Origin: Candidatus Kryptoniota bacterium | GTDB taxonomy: Bacteria > Bacteroidota > Ignavibacteria > Kryptoniales > JAKASW01 | Length of the DNA: 56,132 bases | Assembly: GCA_024641705.1 (NCBI GenBank) | Contig: JAHECO010000022.1 | Location: 1 to 56,132 of the forward strand | Direction of reading: 5' to 3' | Shown: positions 38,518-47,631 of the stretch, piece after piece | How positions within the stretch are numbered: the first letter of the stretch is position 1 | How the letters are laid out: every line of letters begins with the position of its first letter | Made by a program: the position numbers and the translations under genes | Notes under the pieces: model-generated | The model's database searches: none | What the model saw: only the letters and a program-made list of their open reading frames with translations | What the model was told of the DNA's origin: nothing

Positions 38518-39207
38518 ATGCGGCGTGTCGCTCTTATGATAGTCTCGCTGGCACTGCTCTCGACCGCGCGGGCGCAGTCGACCGATAAGGCTCTTTCGGA
38601 GATCTCGGTCTCCGCGAACGCAAGCGTAACGGCCGAACCCGATGTCGCGGAGTTCCGCGTCAGCATAGTCACCAGGCAGGAACAGGCCACGGCGGCATTC
38701 AAGGCATATCTCGGCACGTACGACGCGCTTCAGAGATCTCTTAGAGGCATCGTCGATACGACGAAGTTGTATACCGACAACCTCTCAGTGACTCCGCACT
38801 TCAATTACAAGAAGCCGGAGCAGGTAACTCCCGACTACTACCAGGTGACGGCGGCAATGTCGCTGTCCGTTCCGATCTCGGATCTAAACAAGGTGCTGGG
38901 CAGAATAACGTCCGTGGACGGCGTGACGATCAACGGAATCGAGTTTCAGTCAAAGGAGCAAGACGAGTTGGAAATAAAGGCGCTCAAGCTCGCGACCGAG
39001 AAGGCGCGTGACAAGGCCGAGGCGATCGCGAAACTGGAAGGGCTGTCCGATCTCAAGGTCAAGTCGATGACGACTTCCACTACCCGCCCTCCCATAATGC
39101 CCATGTACCGCACGATGGCTGCTGAGGCAGTTGGCCCATCGGTCAATCCGTCATCCATTTCTGTATCGGCCTCGATAAGCGCCACATACACCGCGGTCCC
39201 GAAGTGA
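38518..39207 (+). CDS. SIMPL (DUF541) domain protein, exported
   Basis: The 229-residue protein has a signal peptide (MRRVALMIVSLALLSTARAQ) and a SIMPL domain (ISVSANASVTAEPDVAEF, about 27-225) with the repeating strands and lysine-rich helices typical of the family. Its biochemical role is not settled; family members are envelope proteins linked to oxidative stress or cell-surface interactions. ATG 38518 has GGAGGA right upstream, favouring it over ATG 38506. Its TGA overlaps the hutI GTG start, so it is coupled to histidine-degradation genes. Confidence 0.88.
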   Translation: MRRVALMIVSLALLSTARAQSTDKALSEISVSANASVTAEPDVAEFRVSIVTRQEQATAAFKAYLGTYDALQRSLRGIVDTTKLYTDNLSVTPHFNYKKPEQVTPDYYQVTAAMSLSVPISDLNKVLGRITSVDGVTINGIEFQSKEQDELEIKALKLATEKARDKAEAIAKLEGLSDLKVKSMTTSTTRPPIMPMYRTMAAEAVGPSVNPSSISVSASISATYTAVPK

Positions 39208-40436
39208 GGCTGATCCTCAAGAACCCGGTCGGGATAGCGACATGCTCTGCAAACGGGAAGCTCTCCAAGAAGGGGAGCGAAATGAGCGACGTCGGGATGG
39301 TGACCGGTGCGGACATATACATCGAGAACGGAATAATCAGGGAGATCGGGAAGGTTGAAGTGCCCCCCGACTGCGAGATACTTGACGTGTCTGGCAAAAC
39401 CATCGTCCCCGGTTTCGTGGACCCGCACACGCACGCAATATTCGGTGGCACGAGGGAACGCGAGTTCGCGATGCGCGCCAGGGGGATGACCTATTCACAG
39501 ATCGCCGCCGCGGGGGGCGGCATACTCGACACCGTCTCGAAGACGCGCGAGACTCCAAAATCCAAATTGAGATCCCAGGCGGCGAAGCGCATCGACAGGA
39601 TGCTCAGCTGGGGGACGACTGCATTGGAAATAAAGAGCGGGTACGGTCTGGATTTTAAGAACGAGATCAAATTGCTGGAGGCCGCCAACGAACTCAGAGA
39701 GGAGTCGATACCCGATATCGTCGTCACTTTTCTCGGCGCACATGCGATACCACCCGAACACAAGAACGACAGAGAAACTTACATAAAGATTCTGACGGAT
39801 GAGCTCCTCCCCTACATACAGAAGAAAAGCCTGGCACAGTTCTGCGACGTATTCTGCGACGAGGGATTCTTTACTGTTGATGAGGCGAGAAGGATCCTGG
39901 CCGCTTCGCGCGTTGCCGGACTGAAGGTCAAGATGCATGCCGACGAACTCTCCTCCAACGGAGGAGTGAATCTTGCCGTCGAGCTGGAGGCAGTCTCCGT
40001 TGATCATCTCGAAAACATTTCTGCCGAAGAGATAAAGGCTCTTGGCGGGAGTGATACCGTAGCGGTCATCCTCCCTGCGGTCGCCGCATACCTACGCGGC
40101 CGGCCCGCGCCTGCCAGAGAGTTGATCGACGGCGGTTGCGCCGTGGCGCTCGCCAGCGACCTAAACCCGGGGACTTCGATGGTTGACAACATGCAGACCG
40201 TCATGTTCCTGGCAGTAAGTCTGAACAGGATGACGGTTGAAGAGTCGCTCAACGCCGCCACCATCAATGCCGCCGCGGCGCTCGGACTTTCGGACAGACT
40301 CGGGAGCATCGAAGTCGGGAAGCAAGCGGACATGCTGATAGTCGACGCGGATGACTTCAGCTACCTTCCCTACCATTTCACGGAGAACAGGATCACAAAC
40401 GTGGTGAAGAATGGAACAGTTCTGGAATTTTCTTGA
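39204..40436 (+). CDS. hutI: Imidazolonepropionase
   Basis: HutI opens the imidazolone ring in histidine degradation to give N-formimidoylglutamate. The 410-residue amidohydrolase has the metal motif PGFVDPHTHAIFGGTRE, LEIKSGYGLD, VTFLGAHAIPPE, KMHADELSSNGG and SDLNPGTS (metal Asp). It starts at GTG overlapping the SIMPL stop (GTGA). Its end overlaps hutG by 26 bases. Confidence 0.95.
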   Translation: MRLILKNPVGIATCSANGKLSKKGSEMSDVGMVTGADIYIENGIIREIGKVEVPPDCEILDVSGKTIVPGFVDPHTHAIFGGTREREFAMRARGMTYSQIAAAGGGILDTVSKTRETPKSKLRSQAAKRIDRMLSWGTTALEIKSGYGLDFKNEIKLLEAANELREESIPDIVVTFLGAHAIPPEHKNDRETYIKILTDELLPYIQKKSLAQFCDVFCDEGFFTVDEARRILAASRVAGLKVKMHADELSSNGGVNLAVELEAVSVDHLENISAEEIKALGGSDTVAVILPAVAAYLRGRPAPARELIDGGCAVALASDLNPGTSMVDNMQTVMFLAVSLNRMTVEESLNAATINAAAALGLSDRLGSIEVGKQADMLIVDADDFSYLPYHFTENRITNVVKNGTVLEFS

Positions 40437-41379
40437 CGAGCCCGACCCTTCGCTCGTTTACAAACGCAGCGATCCGGGCGACTCAAGATTCGGCGAGGGA
40501 GTGGAAACAAAACGGGACAAGCTGGGCGAGAATTTCAAAGTGGTGTTGTTAGGCTTCCCTTACGATGAAGGGACCGTTCGGAACAAAGGACGGGCCGGGA
40601 GCGCATCCGGACCCGACGAGATAAGGAAAGCGTTGTACAAACTGACGCCCACTAAGTCGGCTGCGATGTCGGATGCGGGGCCGAGGATTTTCGACGCCGG
40701 CAACATAAAGAAGAAGATAAAGCTCGAAGACGCACTGACGAAGCTTGAGGGAGTCGTCACGTCACTCCTGAAATACGGACATACACCGATAGTCCTGGGA
40801 GGGAGCAACGACATGAGCTATGCCGATTTCCGAGCGTGTGAGACAGTCAGGGGGAGATGCGGCGCCATCAACATCGACTCGCATCTCGACGTGCGCGACT
40901 TCTCCAAGGGGATAAACAGCGGCACGCCTTACAGAATGCTGCTCGAAGAAAAGGCCCTTCGCGGAACCGATTTTGCGGAATACGGCATACAGGAATTCGT
41001 GAACGCTCGCGAGCACCTGACGTACGTGCGCACGGCGAAGGCGCAGGTCCTCACGCTGACGCAGATCCGCGCGCAGCGCAACTCCGAGGCATTCATGGAA
41101 GCTTATCGCGGTGTAAGCAGGGAGCCGGAGAGCGTCTACGTGAGTTTCGACATCGACAGTGTGCGCAGTTCCGACGCGCCAGGGGTCAGCGCGCCGACAC
41201 CGACGGGCCTTACCGCGGAAGAGATACTCGAGTGCGCCTATCTCACGGGCAGCGAAACGAAGACGGCGATGATAGACGTTTGCGAGTTCAACCCGAAGTA
41301 CGACGTCGACGGACACACTGCGAAGCTGGCAGCCATGATAGTGGCCAACTTCCTGGCTGGCCTGGCCAACCGGTACTAG
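40411..41379 (+). CDS. hutG: Formimidoylglutamase-like ureohydrolase (arginase fold)
   Basis: This 322-residue protein is placed as HutG, which releases formamide from formimidoylglutamate. It has the arginase-fold metal sites DSHLDVR (156-162, usual DxHxD) and SFDIDSVRSSDAPGVSAPTPTG (usual SxDxDxxDPxxxPG). The first metal motif is GGSND (130-134), where most arginase-fold enzymes have a His (GGGH/GGDH). Overlap with hutI supports the role. Whether one Mn site is altered or lost is an open question, described in the findings. Confidence 0.85.
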   Translation: MEQFWNFLDEPDPSLVYKRSDPGDSRFGEGVETKRDKLGENFKVVLLGFPYDEGTVRNKGRAGSASGPDEIRKALYKLTPTKSAAMSDAGPRIFDAGNIKKKIKLEDALTKLEGVVTSLLKYGHTPIVLGGSNDMSYADFRACETVRGRCGAINIDSHLDVRDFSKGINSGTPYRMLLEEKALRGTDFAEYGIQEFVNAREHLTYVRTAKAQVLTLTQIRAQRNSEAFMEAYRGVSREPESVYVSFDIDSVRSSDAPGVSAPTPTGLTAEEILECAYLTGSETKTAMIDVCEFNPKYDVDGHTAKLAAMIVANFLAGLANRY

Positions 41380-41539
41380 GCTTTGTTTTGACCGCCGAGA
41401 CACCGATGAGTTCTTTGCCCCCTTCTATGGGAAGTATCTTCTTCTTAGCGTCCTAATGTCTCCTCTGGTAAATCCAGGGAGCGCTCCCGCCAAATTATCC
41501 GTCATCGCGAGGAGTGAGGTTGTCCCAAAACAAGGAAAA

Positions 41540-41621
41540 TGTCATTCTGAAGGAGCGGAGCGACTGAAGAATCCACTTATTCGTTCTGAAAAATGGATGC
41601 TTCACTTCGTTCAGCATGACA
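41540..41621. repeat. Palindromic intergenic repeat (GTCATTCTGAAGGAGCG type)
   Basis: TGTCATTCTGAAGGAGCGGA (41540 onwards) and the inverted GATGCTTCACTTCGTTCAGCATGACA family arm ending at 41621 form an imperfect long hairpin. A partial copy (CATCGCGAGGAGTGAG) precedes it at 41503. This type of repeat recurs between genes in many bacteria; it is non-coding. Confidence 0.7.
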
Positions 41622-41788
41622 GACAAGACTTTCTGGACAGCCTCCACGAGGTTGTTCACTTTCTTTTGTCACGCAAAAGTCCCGCGTCAGGAAACCAATT
41701 GCAAATCGCTGAGCGACACAGGGCGGGATCCCGCTTTTTCTATCGTGTGAACGGAGCGGGAAAAGTGAACCGAAAGAAAACGTGCCCC

Positions 41789-41943
41789 GCGAAAATGGGA
41801 ATTGCGATGTAGTGTCCCCTCCCCTGCGAAGAGAGGCGATTTCAATACACGGTGATTCGTTCAGATGTTAAGAAATTCCGGAAATCGCCTCTTGATAAGT
41901 CGACAGATAATGCGTGGAAGAGGGGACGGGACGCCATTTTCGC
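41789..41943. repeat. MITE-like 155-base imperfect inverted repeat
   Basis: Outer arms GCGAAAATGG (41789) and CCATTTTCGC (41934-41943), middle blocks GTCCCCTC and GAGGGGAC, and inner arms AGAGGCGATTTC and GAAATCGCCTCT are all inverted copies in matching order. It lies in the 650-base gap between hutG and the LD-carboxypeptidase. A mobile miniature element or a structured RNA is possible. No transposase gene is present. Confidence 0.6.
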
Positions 41944-42027
41944 AAGGGAGCTTTTGGAATCAGCGTTTACCGGCCTCGGTATACCAACGCGGCGAGATCT
42001 CATCGGGTCACCCCTGCGGTAAAGACC

Positions 42028-42972
42028 TTAGCTAACCACCGGTTCGTCGATGGAAAACCGGCGTTTGACCGGGTCTATCGAAGCCATTGCGCCGATGGGA
42101 AGTGTCATCTTTACAGGGAGATGACCGTAAGGAAGATTAGAGACCGAAGCTTTCCTCATCGAGAAGAGGTCTTCCCTGAGTATTTGTTCGAGTGTACGGT
42201 GGGGCCGGTCGGGTTCCTCGGGGGTACAGTTGGTGAACTGTCCCAAAGCGAATGCCGAGACCTTGTCGAGTATCCCCGCGAGCCTCAGCTGCGTCAGCAT
42301 CCTGTCGATCGAATACGGCTCTTCAGAGACCTCCTCTATTAGGAGCACGCTCCGGGCAAAATCGGGGATGTACTTCGTGCCGAGCAGTGAAGTTATCAGC
42401 GACAGGTTTCCGCCCATGATCCTGCCGCGCGCGATTGCCCGTCCATGATATGCCGGTTTGTAATCCCTGTGCGTCTTCAGCCGGCCGGGCGCCTTCGCGC
42501 TGGTCAGCATGTCGAAGAACATCGCCTCGCTGTACGCGTCGATACTGTTGCCGAATTCCATGGCGACCATCGGGCCGGTGAAAGTAATAAGGCCCGTCTT
42601 CCTAAAAATTGCGAGGTTGAGCGCAGTAATGTCAGAATACCCCACGAGTATCTTCGGGTTCCGTCTGATTGCCGCATAGTCGAGTCTGTCGAGAATTCTC
42701 GGCGAGCCGTAGCCGCCGCGCGAGCAGATTATCGCCTTGACATTCTTGTCCCTGAAGGCTTCGTTAAGATCTTTCGCGCGCTCCTCGTCGGTACCGGCAA
42801 GATACCCCTCGACGTTGAACGCATTCTCCCCTATTGTCACCCGGTAGCCGAGCTTTTCGAAGTACCTGGCGCCGGCATGGAGTTTCGAGGCATCTTTCGG
42901 CGAGCTTGCGGGTGAGACGATAGAAATGAGGTCGCCCTTCTTCAGGCGCGGAGGTTTGAGGACATCCATCAT
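42028..42972 (-). CDS. Muramoyltetrapeptide LD-carboxypeptidase (S66)
   Basis: The 314-residue cytosolic enzyme trims the terminal D-Ala from murein tetrapeptides in cell-wall recycling. It has LKKGDLISIVSPASSP near the start, ICSRGGYGSPRIL, the nucleophile Ser in LVGYSDITALNL, the catalytic Glu in LLIEEVSEEPY, and the His in LPYGHLPVK. Two adjacent ATGs at 42972/42969 are possible starts; upstream sequence is a repeat. It is convergent with the hut genes. Confidence 0.9.
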   Translation of the reverse strand: MMDVLKPPRLKKGDLISIVSPASSPKDASKLHAGARYFEKLGYRVTIGENAFNVEGYLAGTDEERAKDLNEAFRDKNVKAIICSRGGYGSPRILDRLDYAAIRRNPKILVGYSDITALNLAIFRKTGLITFTGPMVAMEFGNSIDAYSEAMFFDMLTSAKAPGRLKTHRDYKPAYHGRAIARGRIMGGNLSLITSLLGTKYIPDFARSVLLIEEVSEEPYSIDRMLTQLRLAGILDKVSAFALGQFTNCTPEEPDRPHRTLEQILREDLFSMRKASVSNLPYGHLPVKMTLPIGAMASIDPVKRRFSIDEPVVS

Positions 42973-43027
42973 GATTGTTTTTATGAAAATAGCTAAGCCC
43001 ACCTCGTAGTTGCAAGCGGGCAACGTT

Positions 43028-43151
43028 TTAACCGCTAAGACGCCAAGACGCAAAGAAGAAAGAAGTAGTATTGCAATGGGAAAACCTTTCTTTGCACCAT
43101 TGGGAACAGAACATAATCCACTTCGCGACTTAGCGCCTTCGCGGTGAAAAC
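43028..43151. repeat. Imperfect inverted repeat (ACCGCTAAGACGC type)
   Basis: TTAACCGCTAAGACGCCAAG (43028 onwards) faces CTTAGCGCCTTCGCGGTGAA (ending near 43150). The arms frame about 65 bases. It sits between the LD-carboxypeptidase start and tRNA-Phe. Related repeats are common in bacterial intergenic DNA. Confidence 0.65.
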
Positions 43152-43213
43152 CCAACGGCAAGAAAAATCTTGAAGAATTAGGCGGCTGGGGCTATATTAT
43201 TACTCGCAATCCC

Positions 43214-43275
<62 letters not shown>

Positions 43276-43286
<11 letters not shown>

Positions 43287-43365
43287 CATAAACTCCCCTC
43301 CCTAAGTCCTTCTCTCAGCAACTTCGATGGAGTTTACCCCGCCGTAGGCGGGGCCCCTGTCCACA
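43276..43365. repeat. Direct repeat of the tRNA-Phe 3' end (att-like)
   Basis: GCCCCTGTCCACA occurs at 43276-43288 (tRNA 3' end) and at 43353-43365, just before the AT-richer island. Such duplications mark integrase attachment sites or tRNA 3'-end remnants. A CCCCGCC/GGCGGGG hairpin precedes the second copy. No integrase gene is visible in the window. Confidence 0.5.
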
Positions 43366-43659
43366 GAAACCTTTTCGAACGCCCGTTTTCCTCTCCGTTG
43401 TTCTCAAGAAATTGAATGCAAGGCAGGATTGTACTGAACGTTTTACTGAACGTTTTGGGAATTGTTCCGGTGGGGTTGTTAGGTGGGAAAAAAGGAAAAG
43501 CCCAAGCGATGAAACTCTCAGGCCGTGCATGCCGTGGAAGCCCGCTCAGGCTTATCGGAAAACTTTCTTCTGAATTTGGCACGTTCGAGGGTTTCATGGT
43601 ACTTCAATGTACTGTCGCAACATGCCCGTGTCAACAACAAAAAAAGCATCCAGTGAGAC
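43366..43659. other. Non-coding stretch beside tRNA-Phe
   Basis: No convincing gene. The only structure is a tandem pair of ACTGAACGTTTT at 43432-43455. An 88-codon plus-strand frame from 43416 lacks coding character and a ribosome-binding site. Confidence 0.4.
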
Positions 43660-44880
43660 TTAACGGTCAAATCTCTCATTAGTCATTTTAACAAACTCCT
43701 CCCAGTCATCAGGATAGAGTGCTCGCAGTATCGGAATGAAATGCTCCCTGAACGCTATCTCGTGTCTTTGGTCTACTTCGGAAACTTCTGTACGCAGGTC
43801 CTTTCGTTCAACAAAGTAGAGAATACCCCTCTCACGCTCGGCAAACACCGGAGAATGCGAAGTGATGAACAATTGACTAAGACCTCCCTGACCATTGCCT
43901 GCAAATTGCTTTAGCATTTCAAATACGGTATGTTGTGCCTCAGGAGACAAATTTTGTTCCAACTCTTCTATGCCGACCATTTTCCCTCGTGAGTTGACAA
44001 CGCTTGCCACAATGTAAATTATTTGCTGCAATCCTGAACCAAGTCTGTCGATAGGGAGTCTCAACCCATCCTTCTTTACCATTATCTCAAGCTCTTCGTT
44101 CATTGTCGCAAAACTAATCTCTCCAAACGAAAAAGGATCAGAATTGAATATCTGCTTGATCCGTTCATAAACAGGGTAGCGATCGCGGTCAAGGGAGAGA
44201 AAGTGAAGCCAACTCTTAAAAGTTGCAGGGGAGAGTTTCACGGTTGACGCTGTGGAATACTTTTCTTCGACTATTCCTCTGCCGCACGATATTACCTTGA
44301 AGCAATCATTCAATGGCTCCAGCAATTGCTCAAAAAGAGCAACTGCCTCAGCCTGATTCAAACCTTTTATTGACGGGAAATAAGATATCTTCCCTGCTTT
44401 GTTTTCAACATAAACGACCCTTTTATTTAATGTCACAGACGATAGGTGCATCAGGCTAATTTGGTCGTCCAGATGTTCGATCCTTCCACTTATCCCAAGA
44501 CTTCCACCTTTTGCATATCCTTTCCGGTCGAGTCGCTTCAGACCCTCCGAAGCAGCTTTGATCTCGTCAGAGTTTAGGATGATCTCCACCGAGAAGTTTA
44601 TGTCTTTCTTATTATTCCCAAATGTGTTATCAACAAACGGTTCCAGTTTACCTGTCCAGAAGTTGCGAGGCTTAAGCACGGGGATCTCTTTTCTGCTTTC
44701 CTGCGACGTTTCTATTACCTCGTGTGGCACCTTCCTCTGAAAAATGCTTTCTAAGATGGCAAGTATGTTTGACTTGCCGGAGTTATTCAGACCATAGAAT
44801 AGAACTGTTGTCCCCAATTTAGGTAAGGTCACATTGACCAGACTGCGGTAATTACTCACATTGAACTTTATCAGTCGCAT
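43660..44880 (-). CDS. OLD/RecF-like AAA ATPase of the putative defence operon
   Basis: The 406-residue protein is an ABC-type ATPase with an internal coiled or lid region. It has MRLIKFNVSNYRSL, Walker A GLNNSGKSN (30-38), signature-like RLGSGLQQI, Walker B MVGIEELEQNLSPE and the switch His ITSHSP. It resembles the ATPase half of OLD/GajA/PtuA proteins but stops soon after the switch, with no TOPRIM nuclease. Such ATPases are frequent in phage defence. It begins 14 bases after the GHKL gene with GGGAG upstream, and is last in the operon. Locally AT-rich. Confidence 0.82.
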   Translation of the reverse strand: MRLIKFNVSNYRSLVNVTLPKLGTTVLFYGLNNSGKSNILAILESIFQRKVPHEVIETSQESRKEIPVLKPRNFWTGKLEPFVDNTFGNNKKDINFSVEIILNSDEIKAASEGLKRLDRKGYAKGGSLGISGRIEHLDDQISLMHLSSVTLNKRVVYVENKAGKISYFPSIKGLNQAEAVALFEQLLEPLNDCFKVISCGRGIVEEKYSTASTVKLSPATFKSWLHFLSLDRDRYPVYERIKQIFNSDPFSFGEISFATMNEELEIMVKKDGLRLPIDRLGSGLQQIIYIVASVVNSRGKMVGIEELEQNLSPEAQHTVFEMLKQFAGNGQGGLSQLFITSHSPVFAERERGILYFVERKDLRTEVSEVDQRHEIAFREHFIPILRALYPDDWEEFVKMTNERFDR

Positions 44881-44894
44881 TGGGATCTCCCTGC

Positions 44895-46451
44895 TTAGGT
44901 AAAATCTTGAAAGTCTTTGTCAATGTACATACTAATGTATCGGTACATCTCTTCAACGGTCTCGCATTCTTCCCTTGCGAGAGCCATGAGGATAAGGATT
45001 TTCTTGAATAGCTCCCCGTACCTCTTTGATTGAAATAGCGGATAGTCCTGATTAATCTCTATGATGCCTGATTTGCGGACTTTACAGGCAGCGTTTTCAC
45101 CACTCTTTGGTTTCCAACTGGAAAAGACAACCTCTCTTTTCTTACCAGCAATAGTAATACTGTCCTCAAGGTCTGGGTGGTCGGCAGAGAAGTGAATAAT
45201 TTTCCTCTCTCTGTCAATCTCTATCGGCTTATTACCACCGATTACCGGGTTTTCAACTCTAAAGCCCCTCGCTTCAAGTTTCTTCATCTCTCGGAGAACG
45301 ACTTCTCTCCTCGAAGCCACCTTGATTTGTTTGCCAGATGCAAGCTGCTGTCTCATTTCCTTGAACGATTCCTCAGTCGCATCCAAATAGGTAGATTGTT
45401 TAGCCAACAACTTGGCAAGTCTCTCTTCCATATCTTGGTATTGCATGCTCCAAATGAAGTCGTCCCGACTCAAAGTGACGGATTCATCCAACCCTTCCAG
45501 TATATGCACTTCGCCAGTCAACCAGTGCAAGTGTGCATACCCTTTTGCCCGCTTAAGATTGAAATCTCTTCTTTCACCGACCCCAACATTGTTCAACCTG
45601 AGCTTGAGTCCTCTCGCTTCTTCAGGACTTACGCCCTTGAAGTCAGTAGCAATGTAGTACTGGAATCTTATTCCGCTAACCTCTTCGGTGCCACTCTCAA
45701 GCACGGTAGTAGCCCCGACGTTTCTAAACAACTTCTTACCATTAAGATTAACTTCCAATGGAAGCGGCTGGTCATATTTCATCATCCCGTTGAGTGGTGA
45801 CTCTGGTGGGTACTCGATCGGTAAATCTTCCTCCAACTCCCACTTAAAGCGGTCCATCGGCTTCCAAGATCGTATGGTATTCCGCTTGGAAGTTTTATCT
45901 GGGTTCGCAAAATACTTTGACACCAGGTCCGTTGGCCTCACGAGTTTCACGCGAGTGAAATGCCTTGTAATCATTTTCGGATCGTGCTGAATTAACCCAG
46001 TGACAGGAATCTGTTCAACGGTCTCAAGCTTCTCCGCCTCCGAGAAGAAACGAGTGGCTGGGATGTTCGCTCTGAAAACGATGTCGGAATTTTCCACTGT
46101 GGAGGTAATCTCAAGGGTCTGACAGAATGGAAAAATTGCCAGAAATCCTACACCAAGCTGTCCGATCCGCCTCCGTCCATATTTCGAAGTATTTCTCTTT
46201 CCCCTCTTTTGGCCAGCTATGGTGAGGTAAAATTTAAACTCCTCAATACTCATCCCGTTGCCGTCATCCTCAACAACGATCTCCGCAGTATCCAAGTTAA
46301 CATCTATCCTGACTGATGTAGCATCGGCATCGTAAGCATTGCTGACCAACTCACGCACCGCGTACGGGAAGCTCCTTTGGTAGGTTGATTTACTGAGCAG
46401 TGGGACGATCCTCTTGTCGACAGTGAGAGAGGTTGTAAATGTCTCAGCCAT
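44895..46451 (-). CDS. GHKL (HSP90/MORC-like) ATPase of the putative defence operon
   Basis: The 518-residue protein has the N-terminal Bergerat ATP fold: N-box RELVSNAYDADA (E34, N38), DDGNGM (62-67) and GQLGVGF (97-103). A middle transducer-like region and a C-terminal part with EINQDYPLFQSKR resemble HSP90/MORC-like ATPases found in restriction and defence loci. No histidine-kinase H-box is present, so it is not a sensor kinase. It overlaps the methyltransferase stop by 8 bases. Its role (ATP-driven clamp or sensor) is inference. Confidence 0.82.
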   Translation of the reverse strand: MAETFTTSLTVDKRIVPLLSKSTYQRSFPYAVRELVSNAYDADATSVRIDVNLDTAEIVVEDDGNGMSIEEFKFYLTIAGQKRGKRNTSKYGRRRIGQLGVGFLAIFPFCQTLEITSTVENSDIVFRANIPATRFFSEAEKLETVEQIPVTGLIQHDPKMITRHFTRVKLVRPTDLVSKYFANPDKTSKRNTIRSWKPMDRFKWELEEDLPIEYPPESPLNGMMKYDQPLPLEVNLNGKKLFRNVGATTVLESGTEEVSGIRFQYYIATDFKGVSPEEARGLKLRLNNVGVGERRDFNLKRAKGYAHLHWLTGEVHILEGLDESVTLSRDDFIWSMQYQDMEERLAKLLAKQSTYLDATEESFKEMRQQLASGKQIKVASRREVVLREMKKLEARGFRVENPVIGGNKPIEIDRERKIIHFSADHPDLEDSITIAGKKREVVFSSWKPKSGENAACKVRKSGIIEINQDYPLFQSKRYGELFKKILILMALAREECETVEEMYRYISMYIDKDFQDFT

Positions 46452-47577
46452 TCTGAGTTCCCTTATAACTAACTCCTCTTTTTACCGCTCTCGGATGACT
46501 AATGATTAAAACTTCTCGATTTCTTAGAGCCTGTCCATTCTGGTGATTCAGAGCATAGCTGTATCGCCGACTGTGCATCTCCGTCTCTCTGCCGTGTCGT
46601 TTGAGAATATCCTTCAAGCCTTCTATCGATGGGTGTCCGAATCTTTTATACGAAATAACGATTATGCTTTGGGGGAAGTTGTCTACAAGTATATCAAGTG
46701 CCTCCTTGTTTCTCTGGGGATCAATCCAAGGGTTCGGATGAGTCGATCTGAACCTTAGATTAGGCGTCTCATAGTCGATCTCTTGTTCCCACAGATCATA
46801 TCTGCTGAGCCCTTCCAAAAAATGATAGCATCTTCTATAGTCTGCAGTCTCGTTTGCGCTATTCCTCGTTAGGTACGGTGGATCCAAATAAACCAGATCG
46901 TATTCCCCAGCCAATTCCAAGGCGTTGTGATTCTTCGCATTGCACTTGTTCGCCCCTTTGAAAACCAGATCATTGGTTTCAGCCACAAAATGTCTAAAAT
47001 AATAACTGAACGAACGATCCCAAGTGCGCTTATTTCCGAATTGTCTCGAGACATTCGCCTCTCTGATGTAGAGGTTTCTCCGATGAAAAAGGTTGAAAGG
47101 ACGCTTTACCAATGCACTCTGAAACAGCGAATAGTAGGCTACGGCCTGCTTATATTTGCCGCTTTTTGTCTCACTGTTCATGTTTGATATGCGAGTTACA
47201 GTCCTATCAAGCCAGGTATTTTCGCGGTTTTTGTAGTATATGTTCCTAAAAGTCTTCTGTATGAATCTCTCTCCAGATGGGCTTTCTCCCCCAAGTATAT
47301 CAGCAATCTCGTCGTTAGACAACGTAACCTCGTTATTCTCAATGATGGCAAGTCCGATCAAGTAATTGAAGTGTAGATAGTCGTTGTAGGTAACAGCCTT
47401 TCCCATCTTCTTCATCAAGTAACTCACCGAACCGGTACCGCCAAAGGCATCCAACGCTGTATGGAACTCAAGGTTTCTCAAGTGTTCATAAATCCAAGGC
47501 AATATCTTTCTCTTGCTGCCTTGATACCGTGTAGAGGGGAAGTCGGTCAGATCTACAGTATCTGCGGGAATACTCAT
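46444..47577 (-). CDS. D12-class adenine-N6 DNA methyltransferase
   Basis: The 377-residue enzyme methylates adenine in DNA. Motif I FGGTGS (45-50) binds SAM, and motif IV is DPPY (232-235) in YDLVYLDPPYLT. SRYQGSKRKILPWI-like TRYQGSKRKILPWI at the N-terminus is typical of the Dam/DpnM group. Recognition sequence is unknown. ATG 47577 is used; a GTG at 47601 would add eight residues. It is the first intact gene of the three-gene operon, preceded at 54 bases by a truncated frame. Confidence 0.9.
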   Translation of the reverse strand: MSIPADTVDLTDFPSTRYQGSKRKILPWIYEHLRNLEFHTALDAFGGTGSVSYLMKKMGKAVTYNDYLHFNYLIGLAIIENNEVTLSNDEIADILGGESPSGERFIQKTFRNIYYKNRENTWLDRTVTRISNMNSETKSGKYKQAVAYYSLFQSALVKRPFNLFHRRNLYIREANVSRQFGNKRTWDRSFSYYFRHFVAETNDLVFKGANKCNAKNHNALELAGEYDLVYLDPPYLTRNSANETADYRRCYHFLEGLSRYDLWEQEIDYETPNLRFRSTHPNPWIDPQRNKEALDILVDNFPQSIIVISYKRFGHPSIEGLKDILKRHGRETEMHSRRYSYALNHQNGQALRNREVLIISHPRAVKRGVSYKGTQNG

Positions 47578-47631
47578 GGTCGGGCCGGCAATTCTACTCA
47601 CCTGAATTGCTTCTACTATTGGGTTATTTCT

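Noticed and set aside
41456-41812. 118-codon plus-strand frame after hutG
   Set aside because: It runs through a palindromic intergenic repeat, which explains the open frame.
43416-43682. 88-codon plus-strand frame next to tRNA-Phe
   Set aside because: Low-complexity start from a tandem ACTGAACGTTTT pair, no ribosome-binding site, and it overlaps the end of the ATPase gene.
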